Numbered from the stretch's first letter, positions 18,773-29,099 are shown. The stretch: DNA of 64,000 nt from Thalassomonas actiniarum (GCF_000948975.2 NZ_CP059735.1:1860001-1924000); one strand, 5' to 3'. The notes: generated from the sequence alone by a model not told the origin. Numbers and translations are program-made.

Positions 18773-19432
18773 TTAACCCGTTCGTTTGAGTCTGCTTGCT
18801 CCGAGGCTGAAGATGGCCAAAGCAAACAGTATCAGTGGCGCAGGCTCAGGGACCGATGTCGGATTATCAAGCTGGCTCATGACAAATGAACCGTAATATT
18901 GATTTGAGTTATTCTTTACCAGCTCTTCTATTTCGATGCGGTTAAAAGCCAAACCTGAGCTTAGTCCCATAAAACTTAACCCGCTGGTATGGTTAAAGGA
19001 CAAAGTATCTATGGCGGTGTTATTGTTAAAAAGTCTGATTTCAAAATCGGCTGCCGTGCCGTACATGTCAAAGCCAAATGCTGTTATCGCCCGGGTAAAG
19101 CCGAAAGTGAAGCTGTCATCGGAGCCATAATTCGACCAACTGATGCCAAGTTCAAATCCGGGTAAATGACTGCTCCAGTTTTTTGAGCTCCAGCGAATAT
19201 TGGCGTCGGGATCTAAAATCATATTGCCGACAGTTTCGCTGTGGCCGGTGGCAAGGGCGTAGCTGTCGACTAATCCTTCGCCAATAGCCCCTCCTGTCGG
19301 GTTTACCAGCTGATAGTTATCGATAAAATTGTCACGGTCCAGGTTTATCAATGCCGCGTTTGCAAGCTGGGGTAAAAAGCTGTTTAAAATGATTAATCCT
19401 GCCAGAGAAGCTTTTAGTAGATCAAATTTCAT
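18773..19432 (-). CDS. PEP-CTERM sorting domain protein
   Basis: 219 residues. The signal peptide (LKASLAGLIILNSFLPQ, cut near ANA-ALINL) is followed by a beta-rich mature region (FGFDMYGTAADFEIRLF) resembling lectin-like or carbohydrate-binding PEP-CTERM proteins, and the sorting signal VPEPAPLILFALAIFSLG with a basic tail (SRLKRTG). It would be processed by an exosortase encoded elsewhere. It is unrelated in sequence to the PEP-CTERM protein at 1144-1833 outside the sorting signal. Confidence 0.85.
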   Translation of the reverse strand: MKFDLLKASLAGLIILNSFLPQLANAALINLDRDNFIDNYQLVNPTGGAIGEGLVDSYALATGHSETVGNMILDPDANIRWSSKNWSSHLPGFELGISWSNYGSDDSFTFGFTRAITAFGFDMYGTAADFEIRLFNNNTAIDTLSFNHTSGLSFMGLSSGLAFNRIEIEELVKNNSNQYYGSFVMSQLDNPTSVPEPAPLILFALAIFSLGASRLKRTG

Positions 19433-20077
19433 AATATTCCTTATGTGCCACTTCTTGAAAATAATGGTGGGCTGTAAATAAAGTTAATAGGCTTTAAGTT
19501 TATTAAGCTCTTGAATTAGCTATCAATTAATGTGCCATGATATTTTGCTTAATATTTTCAAAGGGATAAATCGCGCCATTTGCATCAATGGCAAAGGAGT
19601 TAAAAAATTGACACTTTTATTGCTCCGCTGATTACTGGTGATCACCTGCTTCAAACACGGGTTATCTAATTTGGGTTAACTTAGTTTTATCGGGAGTCTT
19701 TATTGTTGTTTTTACTTAGTTTCAAGCCAGCTCGCTGTGTTTTCTAGCCAGAATAAAATTTAAAGATGATGAATTTAAAGAAAAATTTTTCTTTTTCAAA
19801 TTCTTTACTATGCTTAGGTCAAGATAATAAAAATACAGTCAATTGCGCGTAATTCAAAAAGTGTCGATTAGTTGTTATTACCCCTGAGGCCTTAGCGCCT
19901 GCCGTCAGATAAAGCCGTTTAATCAAAGCCGCCGTCGACTCCGCCCATGAAGTGTATTTTTTCCGTATAAATAAAAGAACAAAGACAACAAGAAAAATAT
20001 GGGTAAAAAATTAATCCAGCAATCTAGTGCAAAACAATACTAATAAAAGAGCTAAAGGATTTAGCTTAGGGGGTTAA
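19433..20077. other. Long AT-rich region upstream of the nuo operon
   Basis: 645 bases without a credible gene, between the divergent PEP-CTERM and nuoA genes. It holds a TTGACA at 19608-19613 without a good -10 at the right distance, an 18-bp perfect palindrome at 19777-19794 enclosed by GAATTT / AAATTC at 19771 and 19798, and a hairpin next to nuoA (listed separately). The length suggests a long nuo leader or several promoters. Confidence 0.5.
20050..20066 (+). promoter_or_regulatory. Hairpin just before the nuoA ribosome-binding site
   Basis: AGCTAAA at 20050-20056 and TTTAGCT at 20060-20066 are perfect complements with a 3-nt loop. It ends 1 nt before the TAGGGGG Shine-Dalgarno (20067-20073) of nuoA, so it may influence translation or mRNA stability of the operon. 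Confidence 0.35.
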
Positions 20078-20509
20078 GTGCAGAGTGCAAATCAACTGGC
20101 GGAGCTATGGCCGATTGCCGCCTATTTTATCATTTTATGTGTCATGTTAGTCGCCATGATGCTGCTGAGCGTGGTGTTGGGGCCAAAAACACAGACGCGG
20201 GCCAAGAATATTCCTTATGAGTCGGGTGTCATCGCTGCCGGTGATGATAAGACCCGGTTTAGCAACCATTTTTTCCTTTATGCCATCTTTTTCGTAATTT
20301 TTGATCTGGAGACAATTTTCCTGTTTGCCTGGGTGATCGCCTTTGAAGAAGTCGGTTGGGCGGGCTTTATTGAAGCCAGTGTCTTTATTGTAATTTTGCT
20401 TGCTGCCCTGGTGTATCTATGGCGCATTGGCGCATTGGAGCTTAAGCAAAGACATCAGCCGTTTCGGGTACAAAAACTTAAGCAAATGCAAAGCAGTGTG
20501 AGGAAATAG
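20078..20509 (+). CDS. nuoA: NADH-quinone oxidoreductase subunit A
   Basis: Membrane subunit of complex I (NDH-1), 143 residues, three transmembrane helices (first [18 protein letters not shown]). Family motifs present: IPYESGV and [18 protein letters not shown] with the conserved acidic residues. It helps couple the quinone site to the membrane arm. The GTG start is preceded by TAGGGGG. First gene of the nuo operon; its TAG touches the nuoB start region. Confidence 0.95.
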   Translation: MQSANQLAELWPIAAYFIILCVMLVAMMLLSVVLGPKTQTRAKNIPYESGVIAAGDDKTRFSNHFFLYAIFFVIFDLETIFLFAWVIAFEEVGWAGFIEASVFIVILLAALVYLWRIGALELKQRHQPFRVQKLKQMQSSVRK

Positions 20510-20511
20510 TG

Positions 20512-21150
20512 ATGGAGTGGTCATTAACGAAAGCTAAGCTGGATGAATTTATGGGTCAGTCAAAAGCGTTGCAGGAAGAGGAGCTGAACCGTAATGTGTT
20601 TATGGCAAGACTCGATGACATGATCAATTGGGGCCGTAAAAACTCTATCTGGCCGTTTAACTTCGGGCTAAGTTGCTGTTACGTGGAAATGGCCACCAGT
20701 TTTACCTCCCGCCATGACATTGCCCGCTTCGGCGCCGAAGTGATCCGGGCGACACCGCGCCAGGCGGATTTGATGGTGATTTCCGGCACCTGCTTTCGCA
20801 AGATGGCGCCGGTGATCCAGCATTTATACGAGCAGCTGCTTGAACCCCGCTGGATTATCTCCATGGGCTCCTGCGCCAATTCCGGCGGCATGTACGATAT
20901 CTATAGCGTGGTGCAGGGGGTAGACAAGTTTATTCCAGTGGATGTTTATGTGCCCGGTTGCCCCCCCCGGCCGGAAGCCCTGCTTGAAGGCTTGCTGCTG
21001 CTGCAAAATAATATCCAGCACCAGCCGCGGCCGCTCAGCTGGGTGGTGGGGGAGCAGGGAGTTAGCCAAATCGCCAAACCTTCGCTGCGCGATATCAAGC
21101 ATGAGCACAGGATCCAGGTCACGAACCTTGACTCGCCGGACAATTGTTGA
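20512..21150 (+). CDS. nuoB: NADH-quinone oxidoreductase subunit B
   Basis: 212 residues; binds the terminal 4Fe-4S cluster N2 that reduces quinone. Cluster ligands are visible in [17 protein letters not shown] and [10 protein letters not shown], in the arrangement of E. coli NuoB. The ATG at 20512 (after an overlapping GTG) lies 2 nt beyond the nuoA stop. The 81 nt that follow before nuoC contain a 27-codon open frame that overlaps the nuoC start, perhaps only a coupling device. Confidence 0.95.
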   Translation: MEWSLTKAKLDEFMGQSKALQEEELNRNVFMARLDDMINWGRKNSIWPFNFGLSCCYVEMATSFTSRHDIARFGAEVIRATPRQADLMVISGTCFRKMAPVIQHLYEQLLEPRWIISMGSCANSGGMYDIYSVVQGVDKFIPVDVYVPGCPPRPEALLEGLLLLQNNIQHQPRPLSWVVGEQGVSQIAKPSLRDIKHEHRIQVTNLDSPDNC

Positions 21151-21230
21151 GGGGAAGTGATGAAGCGCATTAATGACTTTTTATTCTGTTTATTAGCTGG
21201 CTGTTTACCAGGGAAGCGCAAGGGGGATGT

Positions 21231-23027
21231 ATGGCAAAAATAGATATGGCACAAAGTAGCGACTGGTCGATGTCTGCTCCTGTGCCTGTAATTGATGAAA
21301 TTCTCACCCTGTCCCCTTCGTTAAAGCTGTTGCCTGTGACCGCCGCTGAAAACATTGTCGATGATATCAGCTCATTTTGGGTGGACAGGAAACAACTGAG
21401 CACCCTGATGCAGGTACTGAGGTTTGATTTGCCCCAGCCCTTTGATATGTGCTTTGACTTAACCGCCATCGATGAAAGCGAGCGCCGTTTTAAAGCGGGC
21501 CATGTCGGGGACTTTACCGTCAGTTATCACTTACGCTCGTATGAGCGTAACCTGGATGTGCGCATCAAGGTCTCGCTCTGTGCAAGCGATAAGAATATCG
21601 CCAGTGTCTGCCGGTACTGGCCCAATGCCAACTGGTATGAGCGGGAAGTGTGGGACATGTTCGGTATTGTCTTTGAAGGGCACCCCCATTTGAGCCGCAT
21701 CCTGATGCCGGATACCTGGCAGGGGCACCCGCTTTTGAAAACCCACCCCGCCCGCGCCACCGAGATGGACTCATTTACCCTGCCGCCTTACCAGCAGGAT
21801 ATCGAGCAGCAGGCGCTGCAATTTAATCCCGAAGCCTGGGGCATGAAGCGCAGGGATAAAGACAATGACTTTATGTTTTTAAACCTCGGCCCCAACCACC
21901 CCAGCGTGCACGGTGCATTTCGTATTGTGCTGCAGATGGACGGTGAAGAAATTGTCGATTGCGTGCCGGATATCGGTTATCACCACCGCGGCGCGGAAAA
22001 AATGGGCGAGCGCCAGTCCTGGCACAGTTATATTCCCTATACCGACCGCATCGATTATCTCGGCGGGGTGATGAATAACTTCCCCTATGTGATGGCGGTG
22101 GAAAAGCTGGCGGGCATCCAGGTGCCGGATCGCGCTAAGGTCATCCGTATCATGACCGCGGAAATGTTCCGTATCTTAAGCCATTTGCTGTTCTACGGCA
22201 CTTTTGTCCAGGATGTCGGCGCCTTGTCGCCGATTTTCTATATGTTTGTCGACCGGGAAAAACTCTTTGGCATTGTCGAAGCCTTTACCGGGGCACGCAT
22301 GCATCCGAGCTGGTTCCGCATCGGCGGCGTTGCCCATGACCTGCCCAAAGGCTGGGACACCCTGGTGCGCGATTATGTTAACTATCTGCCCAAGCGTTTG
22401 GATCAGTACGAAAAAATGGTGATGCAAAACTCCCTGCTGAAACGGCGCAGCGTCGATGTCGGCGCCTATTCCACCGAGGAAGCTATCGAATGGGGTATCA
22501 CAGGACCTGGGCTGAGGGCCACAGGGTTTTCCTGGGATATGCGTAAGCAGCGTCCCTACGGCGGTTATGATCAGTTTGATTTTGAGGTGCCGCTGGGGCA
22601 CAAGGGAGATTGTTACGATCGCTGCCGGGTGCGGGTGGAAGAAATGCGGCAAAGTATCCGCATTATCGAGCAATGCCTGAACAATATGCCCGAAGGGCCT
22701 TATAAGGCGGAACATCCGCAAACCACACCGCCGGATAAGTCCCGCACCATGACGGATATCGATACCTTGATCCCGCATTTTGTCAATGTTTCCTGGGGGC
22801 CGGTGATCCCTGCCGGTGAAGTGTCCACCTTTGTCGAAGCGACCAAGGGTATTATGGGTTACCACCTGATCAGTGACGGTAATACTATGAGCTACCGTAC
22901 CCGGATCCGCACCCCCAGCTTCCCGCATTTACAAATGTTGCCTGTGATCAGCCAGGGACAGATGGTGGCGGATCTTATTGCTACCCTGGGCAGTATCGAT
23001 TACGTGATGGCGGATGTGGACAGATGA
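21231..23027 (+). CDS. nuoCD: NADH-quinone oxidoreductase fused subunit C/D
   Basis: 598 residues. The first 200 are the 30-kDa subunit NuoC ([17 protein letters not shown]), joined by a short linker ([18 protein letters not shown]) to the 49-kDa subunit NuoD ([33 protein letters not shown]). NuoD forms the quinone cavity with NuoB. The C/D fusion is the form of E. coli and many gammaproteobacteria. The ATG has AAGGGGG 5 nt before it. Length matches the E. coli fusion (about 600). Confidence 0.96.
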   Translation: MAKIDMAQSSDWSMSAPVPVIDEILTLSPSLKLLPVTAAENIVDDISSFWVDRKQLSTLMQVLRFDLPQPFDMCFDLTAIDESERRFKAGHVGDFTVSYHLRSYERNLDVRIKVSLCASDKNIASVCRYWPNANWYEREVWDMFGIVFEGHPHLSRILMPDTWQGHPLLKTHPARATEMDSFTLPPYQQDIEQQALQFNPEAWGMKRRDKDNDFMFLNLGPNHPSVHGAFRIVLQMDGEEIVDCVPDIGYHHRGAEKMGERQSWHSYIPYTDRIDYLGGVMNNFPYVMAVEKLAGIQVPDRAKVIRIMTAEMFRILSHLLFYGTFVQDVGALSPIFYMFVDREKLFGIVEAFTGARMHPSWFRIGGVAHDLPKGWDTLVRDYVNYLPKRLDQYEKMVMQNSLLKRRSVDVGAYSTEEAIEWGITGPGLRATGFSWDMRKQRPYGGYDQFDFEVPLGHKGDCYDRCRVRVEEMRQSIRIIEQCLNNMPEGPYKAEHPQTTPPDKSRTMTDIDTLIPHFVNVSWGPVIPAGEVSTFVEATKGIMGYHLISDGNTMSYRTRIRTPSFPHLQMLPVISQGQMVADLIATLGSIDYVMADVDR

Positions 23028-23098
23028 GTTTTTTTTCTTATACCAACAGTGGTCACTCAAGTAAGCGCAATAGCACAAGGCAAGGTCAAAGGTGATTT

Positions 23099-23749
23099 AT
23101 GCAGATTATTAACACTATTACTCCTGACTACCGCAGCTATCTGAGTAAAGAGGAAATTGCCGCCATAGAGCATGAAGCCAGCATTATGGAAACCCGTGAA
23201 GCGGCGGGTATCGAAGCGTTGAAAGTGGTGCAAAAACACCGGGGCTGGATTTCCGATGACAGCTTATATGCCATCGCCCAGATGTTAAATATGTCAGCGG
23301 CGGAACTGGATGGCGTGGCAACTTTTTATAACCTGATTTACCGCCAGAAGGTAGGCCGTTACGTCATCCATATTTGCAACAGCATCAGTTGTCATCTCAG
23401 TGGCTACCAGCAGGTATTGCAGGCAATTAAAGCACACCTGGGTATAGATTACGGACAAACCACAGCCGACGGTATGTTTACCCTGCTGTCCAATGCCTGC
23501 CTCGGCGGTTGCGACAAAGCGCCGGTGATGATGATAGGGGAGCGGCACTATGAATACCTGACCCCGGAAAAAGTGGTGGAAATATTAGAAAAAATTGCCG
23601 CCGGGGCCAGTACGGAAAATTACTTGTCCTCTTTTTTAAATGAAGAGGATGCAGCAGTCGGCCGGGAAAACAATCCCCGTCCCCGGGATTATCTCGATGA
23701 TGACGATGTCGCCGGTGAAATCAGTGAAATGGAGTTAAGTGATGATTAA
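23099..23749 (+). CDS. nuoE: NADH-quinone oxidoreductase subunit E, with acidic tail
   Basis: 216 residues; carries the 2Fe-2S cluster N1a next to NuoF. Ligands lie in CNSISC and CLGGCD, the thioredoxin-like NuoE pattern. The E. coli protein is about 166 residues; the extra 45-50 residues here are a C-terminal, strongly acidic, probably disordered tail (RDYLDDDDVAGEISEMELSDD). The 71 nt before the gene are non-coding; the end overlaps nuoF by 8 nt. Confidence 0.94.
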   Translation: MQIINTITPDYRSYLSKEEIAAIEHEASIMETREAAGIEALKVVQKHRGWISDDSLYAIAQMLNMSAAELDGVATFYNLIYRQKVGRYVIHICNSISCHLSGYQQVLQAIKAHLGIDYGQTTADGMFTLLSNACLGGCDKAPVMMIGERHYEYLTPEKVVEILEKIAAGASTENYLSSFLNEEDAAVGRENNPRPRDYLDDDDVAGEISEMELSDD

Positions 23750-25046
23750 AGCCCCTGATAAGCCGTTAACTTCTCTGGTTAATTTGGAGCAACCCTTATC
23801 AATCGAAGGTTATATAGAGGCTGGCGGCTATCAGGGGGCGGAAAAAGCCCTGCATCACCTTAGCCGGGCCGAGGTTCTGACCCTGGTGGAAGACTCCACC
23901 CTCAAAGGCCGGGGTGGCGCCGGTTTTCCCACCGGCATGAAGTGGAAATGCGTGCCTATGTATGAGCCGGGAGATATCAATGCCCCCGAGTGTAAATACC
24001 TGGTATGCAATGCCGATGAAATGGAGCCGGGGACCTTTAAAGACAGGGTGTTACTTGAAGGTGTGCCGCACCAGCTTATTGAAGCCATGATCATTGCCGC
24101 CTATACCATAGGGGCGGAAAAAGCCTATATTTTTCTGCGCGGTGAATATCACCTGGCGGCCCGCCGCTTGCAGCAGGCGATAGACGAAGCCTATCGCAAC
24201 AACTGGCTCGGTGAAAAAATCCAGGGCACGGATGTGCATTTAGACCTCTACCTGCACAGCAGCGCCGGGCGTTATATCTGCGGTGAAGAAACCGCGCTGA
24301 TCAATGCCCTCGAAGGCAAGCGCGCCAATCCCAGGGCCAAGCCGCCGTTTCCACAATTTAGCGGTTTATTCGGTAAACCCACGGTGGTTAATAATGTCGA
24401 GACCTTGAGCAACTTGCCCCATATCCTCAAACACGGCGCCGACTGGTTTAAGGGCCTGTCTCCCGACAGCGATGCCGGTACGAAAATTTATGCCGCCTGC
24501 GGCCGGGTGAAAACCCCGGGCACCTGGGAGTTGCCTATGGGAGCGACGATACGTGAACTGTTATATGACCACGGCGGCGGTATGCTCGACGGCCTGAAAC
24601 TTAAAGGCCTGCTGCCCGGCGGTGCTTCCACCGATTTTCTTTTGCCGGAGCACCTGGATACGCCGATGGATTTTAATTCCATTGCCAAGGCGGGCAGCCG
24701 CTTAGGCACAGGCGGGCTGATCGTACTGGATGATCATAATTGCCCCGTGTCTATGGTGCTTAACCTGCTGCAATTTTTTGCCCAGGAGTCCTGCGGCTGG
24801 TGTACCCCGTGCCGCGACGGCACCCCCTGGGCGGTGGAAGTATTAAGCCGCATAGAGCAGGGGCAGGGCAACAAGGAAGATCTCGATACCCTGGCAAAAC
24901 TCTGTGATTTTATGTGGCTGGGGAAAACCCATTGCGCCCTGGCCCCGGGAGCGGTTGAACCGCTAAAAAGTGCTTTGAAATATTTTCATGATGATTTTGA
25001 GCAGCATATCGACCAGGGCTGCTGTCCTTATCACGGAGGACACTAA
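23742..25046 (+). CDS. nuoF: NADH-quinone oxidoreductase subunit F
   Basis: 434 residues; NADH dehydrogenase subunit binding FMN and NADH (GRGGAGFPTGMKWKC, EPGTFKDR) and cluster N3 (ESCGWCTPCRDG with the fourth Cys in THCALAPGA). The ATG at 23742 overlaps the nuoE stop, indicating translational coupling; a GTG at 23739 also exists. Length is close to the E. coli protein (445). Confidence 0.96.
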   Translation: MIKAPDKPLTSLVNLEQPLSIEGYIEAGGYQGAEKALHHLSRAEVLTLVEDSTLKGRGGAGFPTGMKWKCVPMYEPGDINAPECKYLVCNADEMEPGTFKDRVLLEGVPHQLIEAMIIAAYTIGAEKAYIFLRGEYHLAARRLQQAIDEAYRNNWLGEKIQGTDVHLDLYLHSSAGRYICGEETALINALEGKRANPRAKPPFPQFSGLFGKPTVVNNVETLSNLPHILKHGADWFKGLSPDSDAGTKIYAACGRVKTPGTWELPMGATIRELLYDHGGGMLDGLKLKGLLPGGASTDFLLPEHLDTPMDFNSIAKAGSRLGTGGLIVLDDHNCPVSMVLNLLQFFAQESCGWCTPCRDGTPWAVEVLSRIEQGQGNKEDLDTLAKLCDFMWLGKTHCALAPGAVEPLKSALKYFHDDFEQHIDQGCCPYHGGH

Positions 25047-25047
25047 G

Positions 25048-28000
25048 ATGGCAGACATAGATCCAAAAAAACCTGCTGAACAAAATGACCGGGAAACCAG
25101 TGAAAACCAGCTGACGGTTTATATTGACGACCAGCCTTACCAGGTGGATAAAAACGATAACCTGCTCGCCGGTGTTTTGGCCAATCAGCTGAATTTACCT
25201 TATTTTTGCTGGCACCCGTCTATGGGCTCGGTGGGCGCCTGCCGCCAGTGCGCCGTGACCCAATACCAGGATGAAAACGACAGCCGCGGCCGGATAGTCA
25301 TGGCCTGTATGACCCCGGTCAGCGACGGTATGCGTATCGGTCTTAAGGAGCAACATGCCAGTGAATTTCGCGAACAGGTGATCGCCGCCATGATGATCAA
25401 TCATCCCCATGACTGCCCGGTGTGCGCCGAAGGCGGCGAATGTCATTTGCAGGATATGACGGTGATGACAGGCCACAGCGCCCGCCACTACAGCGGCAAA
25501 AAACGCACTTTCACCAATCAGTATCTCGGCGAACTGGTGGGGCATGAAATGAACCGTTGTATCACCTGCTACCGCTGTGTCCGTTTTTATAAGGATTATG
25601 CCGGCGGTAAAGACTTTGATGTCTTTGGCTCGAAAAACCAGGTGTATTTCGGCCGCCAGACGGACGGGGTATTAGAAAGTGAATTTAGCGGCAACCTGGT
25701 GGAAGTCTGTCCCACCGGGGTGTTTACCAATAAGTTATTTTCCGCCCATTTTGCCCGCAAGTGGGACCTGCAAAGTGCCCCTTCCGTGTGTAGCCATTGC
25801 GCTGTTGGTTGCAATACCAGTATCGGCGAGCGCTACGGCGCGGTCCGTCGGGTGGTGAATCGCTATAACGAGCAGCTTAACGGCTATTTTTTATGTGATC
25901 GCGGCCGTTTCGGCATTGGTTTTGTTAACGGCGAGCAGCGCATCAGGAAGGTTTCGGGCATCAGGCAGCAGTCGGCGGAAAAACTGACCAAGCTCGATGT
26001 CGCCAAGGCGCTGGTGCATTTTAAAGGGCAGAAGTTTATCGGCATCGGCTCGGGCAGGGCTTCGCTCGAAGCAAATGCCTATTTGAAAAAACTGGTGGCA
26101 AGCGATGCTTTCTGCGCCGGACTGACCGGCAGGCAAATGGCGCTGGCGGCGCAGCATAAGCTAGCGCTGCACCGCTACCCGGCACCAGGTATCCCGGAAA
26201 TCGAACAAAGCGATCTGGTGTTGATTATCGGTGAAGATATCACCCAGACCTCGCCGCGTATCGCGTTGGCGGTGCGCCAGGCATTGAGAAATGCCGGCCT
26301 GGCAAAAGCGGCGACCATAGGCATAGCTTCCTGGCACGACAGTGCCGTACGCACCGTGGGGGGCAAGCTGCTTTCGCCGTTATTCTCACTGCAGGGGATG
26401 CCGACTAAGCTTGATGATGTCTGCCAGCAAAAACTTTTACTCTCCCCCCGGGAAACAGAGCAGACCCTGGTGATGCTTAACCAGCAGCTGCGCCTGTTAC
26501 TGGGCATCATAAGTGCCCAGGACAAAGTCTCCGCGAAAAATGAAATCTCCGCGGAGAGACAAGCCTTTATCAGCGAGCTGCTCCCGGCGCTGTTGAGTGC
26601 TAAAAATCCTTTAATTATCTCAGGCTGGAGTCATGAATCCGCTGCCGTTTTTGCTGCCATTAATGACCTGATGGAGATTTTGCACAGCGATGCCTGTATG
26701 GAGCATCAAGCGGGCGCGGGGCAGCAAGAAAAGCAGGATGAAGAGCGGCGGGGGGCAAAGCTGGCCCTGCTGCCACCCCAGAGCAACAGTACCGGCTTAT
26801 TGTATTTAAGCGATGCACAGACCCTGTCTCTTGAGCAGGTATTATCCCGGCTTACCAAGGAGCAGCAAGCCGGGGATAAGGTTGACGGGGTGATTATTTT
26901 AGAAAACGAACTGGCTGCCTTGTCCGGGCAGCAGGCGGCCTTGCTTAGGGAGCAGGCAGAAACCCTGATTGTCGTCGATCACAGCCAAACGGCTTTCACT
27001 GAAATGGCCGATATCCTGATGCCGGCTGCACCGGTCAGTGAAGGGGACGGGCATTTTGTCAATTACCAGGGGCTTTGCCAGCGTTATTACCAGGTGCATG
27101 CCCCGGTATTGCCTGTGCTGGATAGCTGGCGCTGGCTCAACCTGATTGAAAGCAGCATCTTTAACGCCGGTGCTTATGGCGGGCAGAAACAGCAGCAATT
27201 TAAAGAGGTGCATTCGCTAACCGAACTTAATTTATATCTGAGTGAGCAGGCAGTGGAATGGCCGTTGGATAGCGCAGAGCAGCACAGGGAAAAGCAAGTT
27301 GCCCGGCAAAGCCACAGGGCCAGCGGCAGAACCGCGCAGATGGCCAATATCAGCGTGCATGAAACCAAAACGACCCAAAGTCCGGCAAGCGAATTTGGTT
27401 TTTCCATGGAAGGGCTGGCATCCGATGCTTCACCGGACCGGCCTTTTAGCTGGGCCCCTGGCTGGAATTCGAATCAGTCGGTGAATATGCTGCCGGGGCA
27501 GGGGACTGATACTTCGCCCAAACTTGATTTTGCAAAACCGGGTATCCTGCTTGAAAGCTGGCCGCCTGTGACAGAGGTTGAAAGTGAAACAGCCTTGAGC
27601 CAGGAAAAAGCCTTGAGCAAGCAAGAGCAGGACAAGCACAGTTTGACCTTTATCGACCATAGGCAGTGGTTTCAAAATGAATGGCAGTCAAGTGTTAACC
27701 CCGAATTTCGCCTGCTCTGTCCCGGCAACCAGCTAATTGTGGCAAGCGGTTATGCCCAAAAGCAAAACTGGCAACCGGGAGATTATGTCGCTTTTAGTTT
27801 TAGCTTGCCCGGTGAAGAGATCGCACAGCAGGGGATAGCCCGGCTGTTATGTCATGATGAGCTGCCAGCGCACCTGGTGGCGGGGAATATCCTGGCGCCG
27901 GGACGTAGCACCGGAGAGGGAAGCATCAGGCTTTCACCGGCACAAGCAAGTGATATCACTTTATATCAACAGGCAGAGCAGGACAGGTTGGCACAGGCTA

Positions 28001-28092
28001 AAGCCGATAAAACTGCCCTGCTGGAGCGGTTAAAAATGGCGGATCAAACGATTCCTATCCGCATGGTTGCCGGAGGACTGGAAGATGTTTGA
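25048..28092 (+). CDS. nuoG: NADH-quinone oxidoreductase subunit G, enlarged
   Basis: 1014 residues; the iron-sulfur and molybdopterin-oxidoreductase-like subunit. Clusters: N1b (YFCWHPSMGSVGACRQC, MACMTP), N5 (HPHDCPVCAEGGEC), N4 (RCITCYRC with CPTGVF) and the extra N7 (CSHCAVGCN with FLCDRGRFG) found in E. coli and Thermus. The start is the ATG at 25048 with GGAGGA before it, although the frame is open farther upstream. It is about 100 residues longer than E. coli NuoG; low-complexity Gln/Glu/Lys-rich stretches around residues 570-590 and 755-870 account for this. The motif FSWAPGWNS near 810 matches the E. coli C-terminal region. Confidence 0.94.
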   Translation: MADIDPKKPAEQNDRETSENQLTVYIDDQPYQVDKNDNLLAGVLANQLNLPYFCWHPSMGSVGACRQCAVTQYQDENDSRGRIVMACMTPVSDGMRIGLKEQHASEFREQVIAAMMINHPHDCPVCAEGGECHLQDMTVMTGHSARHYSGKKRTFTNQYLGELVGHEMNRCITCYRCVRFYKDYAGGKDFDVFGSKNQVYFGRQTDGVLESEFSGNLVEVCPTGVFTNKLFSAHFARKWDLQSAPSVCSHCAVGCNTSIGERYGAVRRVVNRYNEQLNGYFLCDRGRFGIGFVNGEQRIRKVSGIRQQSAEKLTKLDVAKALVHFKGQKFIGIGSGRASLEANAYLKKLVASDAFCAGLTGRQMALAAQHKLALHRYPAPGIPEIEQSDLVLIIGEDITQTSPRIALAVRQALRNAGLAKAATIGIASWHDSAVRTVGGKLLSPLFSLQGMPTKLDDVCQQKLLLSPRETEQTLVMLNQQLRLLLGIISAQDKVSAKNEISAERQAFISELLPALLSAKNPLIISGWSHESAAVFAAINDLMEILHSDACMEHQAGAGQQEKQDEERRGAKLALLPPQSNSTGLLYLSDAQTLSLEQVLSRLTKEQQAGDKVDGVIILENELAALSGQQAALLREQAETLIVVDHSQTAFTEMADILMPAAPVSEGDGHFVNYQGLCQRYYQVHAPVLPVLDSWRWLNLIESSIFNAGAYGGQKQQQFKEVHSLTELNLYLSEQAVEWPLDSAEQHREKQVARQSHRASGRTAQMANISVHETKTTQSPASEFGFSMEGLASDASPDRPFSWAPGWNSNQSVNMLPGQGTDTSPKLDFAKPGILLESWPPVTEVESETALSQEKALSKQEQDKHSLTFIDHRQWFQNEWQSSVNPEFRLLCPGNQLIVASGYAQKQNWQPGDYVAFSFSLPGEEIAQQGIARLLCHDELPAHLVAGNILAPGRSTGEGSIRLSPAQASDITLYQQAEQDRLAQAKADKTALLERLKMADQTIPIRMVAGGLEDV

Positions 28093-28127
28093 TGGCCAGT
28101 TGCTACTCGTAAGCGGAGGGAACGCTA

Positions 28128-29099
28128 ATGCTTGAATCTGCATTTAAGCTGTTGGAAATTTTTATTATCATCGCTTTGCTTATTCCCATTGCCGCCATGC
28201 TGGTATGGGTTGAGCGGCGCATGATCGGCATCTGGCAGGACAGGTTGGGCCCGAACCGGGTCGGGCCCGGTGGGGTATTGCAGTCGCTGGCAGACTTGTT
28301 AAAAATTCTCGGTAAGGAAGACTGGGTACCCCAGTTTAGCGATCGCAGTGTTTTTATTATCGCCCCGGTGATAGGCGCGGTTTGCGTGCTGATGAGTTTT
28401 GCCGTGATTCCTTTTTCCCCGGATATCGGCGTATCCAATTTAAATATCGGTTTACTGTTTTTCCTGGCAATGGCTTCCCTTGCCGTCTACAGCGTGGTGC
28501 TGGCGGGCTGGGCTTCCAAATCAAAATATGCCCGATTGGGGGGCATGCGCGCTGCCGCGCAAACCGTCAGCTATGAAGTGTTTATGGGGCTGTCGGTGAT
28601 GGGAGTAGTTTTACTCACCGGCAGTTTTAACTTAAGGGAAATAGTCCTGGCCCAATCGGATGCCTGGCTGATCCAAAGCCAGTTTGTCGGCTTTTTCATT
28701 TTTTTAATTGCCGGTATTGCCGAAAGCCATCGCCTGCCTTTTGACTTGCCGGAAGCGGAAACCGAACTTACCGCAGGTTTTCATACCGAATATTCCGGGT
28801 TGAAGTTTGCCTTGTTTTTCCTCGGCGAATATCTGGGGGTCACCCTGATTTCCGCCATGTCTGTGGTGCTGTTTTTTGGCGGCTGGCTGATGCCCGAGCC
28901 TTTGGCGTCCTGGTTGCCGCCCCTGGTGTGGTTTATTCTGAAAATTTTATTTTTTGTCATGTTCTTTATTTTATTGCGTACCTCATTGCCCAGGCCGAGG
29001 TTTGATCAGTTGCTGGCCTTTGGCTGGCTGGTGATGCTGCCGTTGGCGTTAGGGAACCTGTTGATCACCGGGGCATTAAAACTCGGAGGCGTTCTCTAA
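28128..29099 (+). CDS. nuoH: NADH-quinone oxidoreductase subunit H
   Basis: 323 residues, about eight membrane helices; joins the peripheral arm to the membrane arm and forms the quinone channel. Signatures: VWVERRMIGIWQDRLGPNRVGPGG near the start, LPFDLPEAETELTAGFHTEYSG in the middle, and RTSLPRPRFDQL near the end. Length as in E. coli (325). Confidence 0.96.
   Translation: MLESAFKLLEIFIIIALLIPIAAMLVWVERRMIGIWQDRLGPNRVGPGGVLQSLADLLKILGKEDWVPQFSDRSVFIIAPVIGAVCVLMSFAVIPFSPDIGVSNLNIGLLFFLAMASLAVYSVVLAGWASKSKYARLGGMRAAAQTVSYEVFMGLSVMGVVLLTGSFNLREIVLAQSDAWLIQSQFVGFFIFLIAGIAESHRLPFDLPEAETELTAGFHTEYSGLKFALFFLGEYLGVTLISAMSVVLFFGGWLMPEPLASWLPPLVWFILKILFFVMFFILLRTSLPRPRFDQLLAFGWLVMLPLALGNLLITGALKLGGVL

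Noticed and set aside
19510-19530. Possible FNR site TTGAATTAGCTATCAA upstream of nuoA
   Set aside because: The half-sites are two bases too far apart for the consensus TTGAT-N4-ATCAA.
21160-21243. 27-codon open frame between nuoB and nuoC
   Set aside because: Possible leader peptide, but it overlaps the nuoC start and shows no conserved sequence; kept only as a remark.
22176-22928. 250-codon antisense frame over nuoCD
   Set aside because: Shadow of nuoCD; no domain, no start context.
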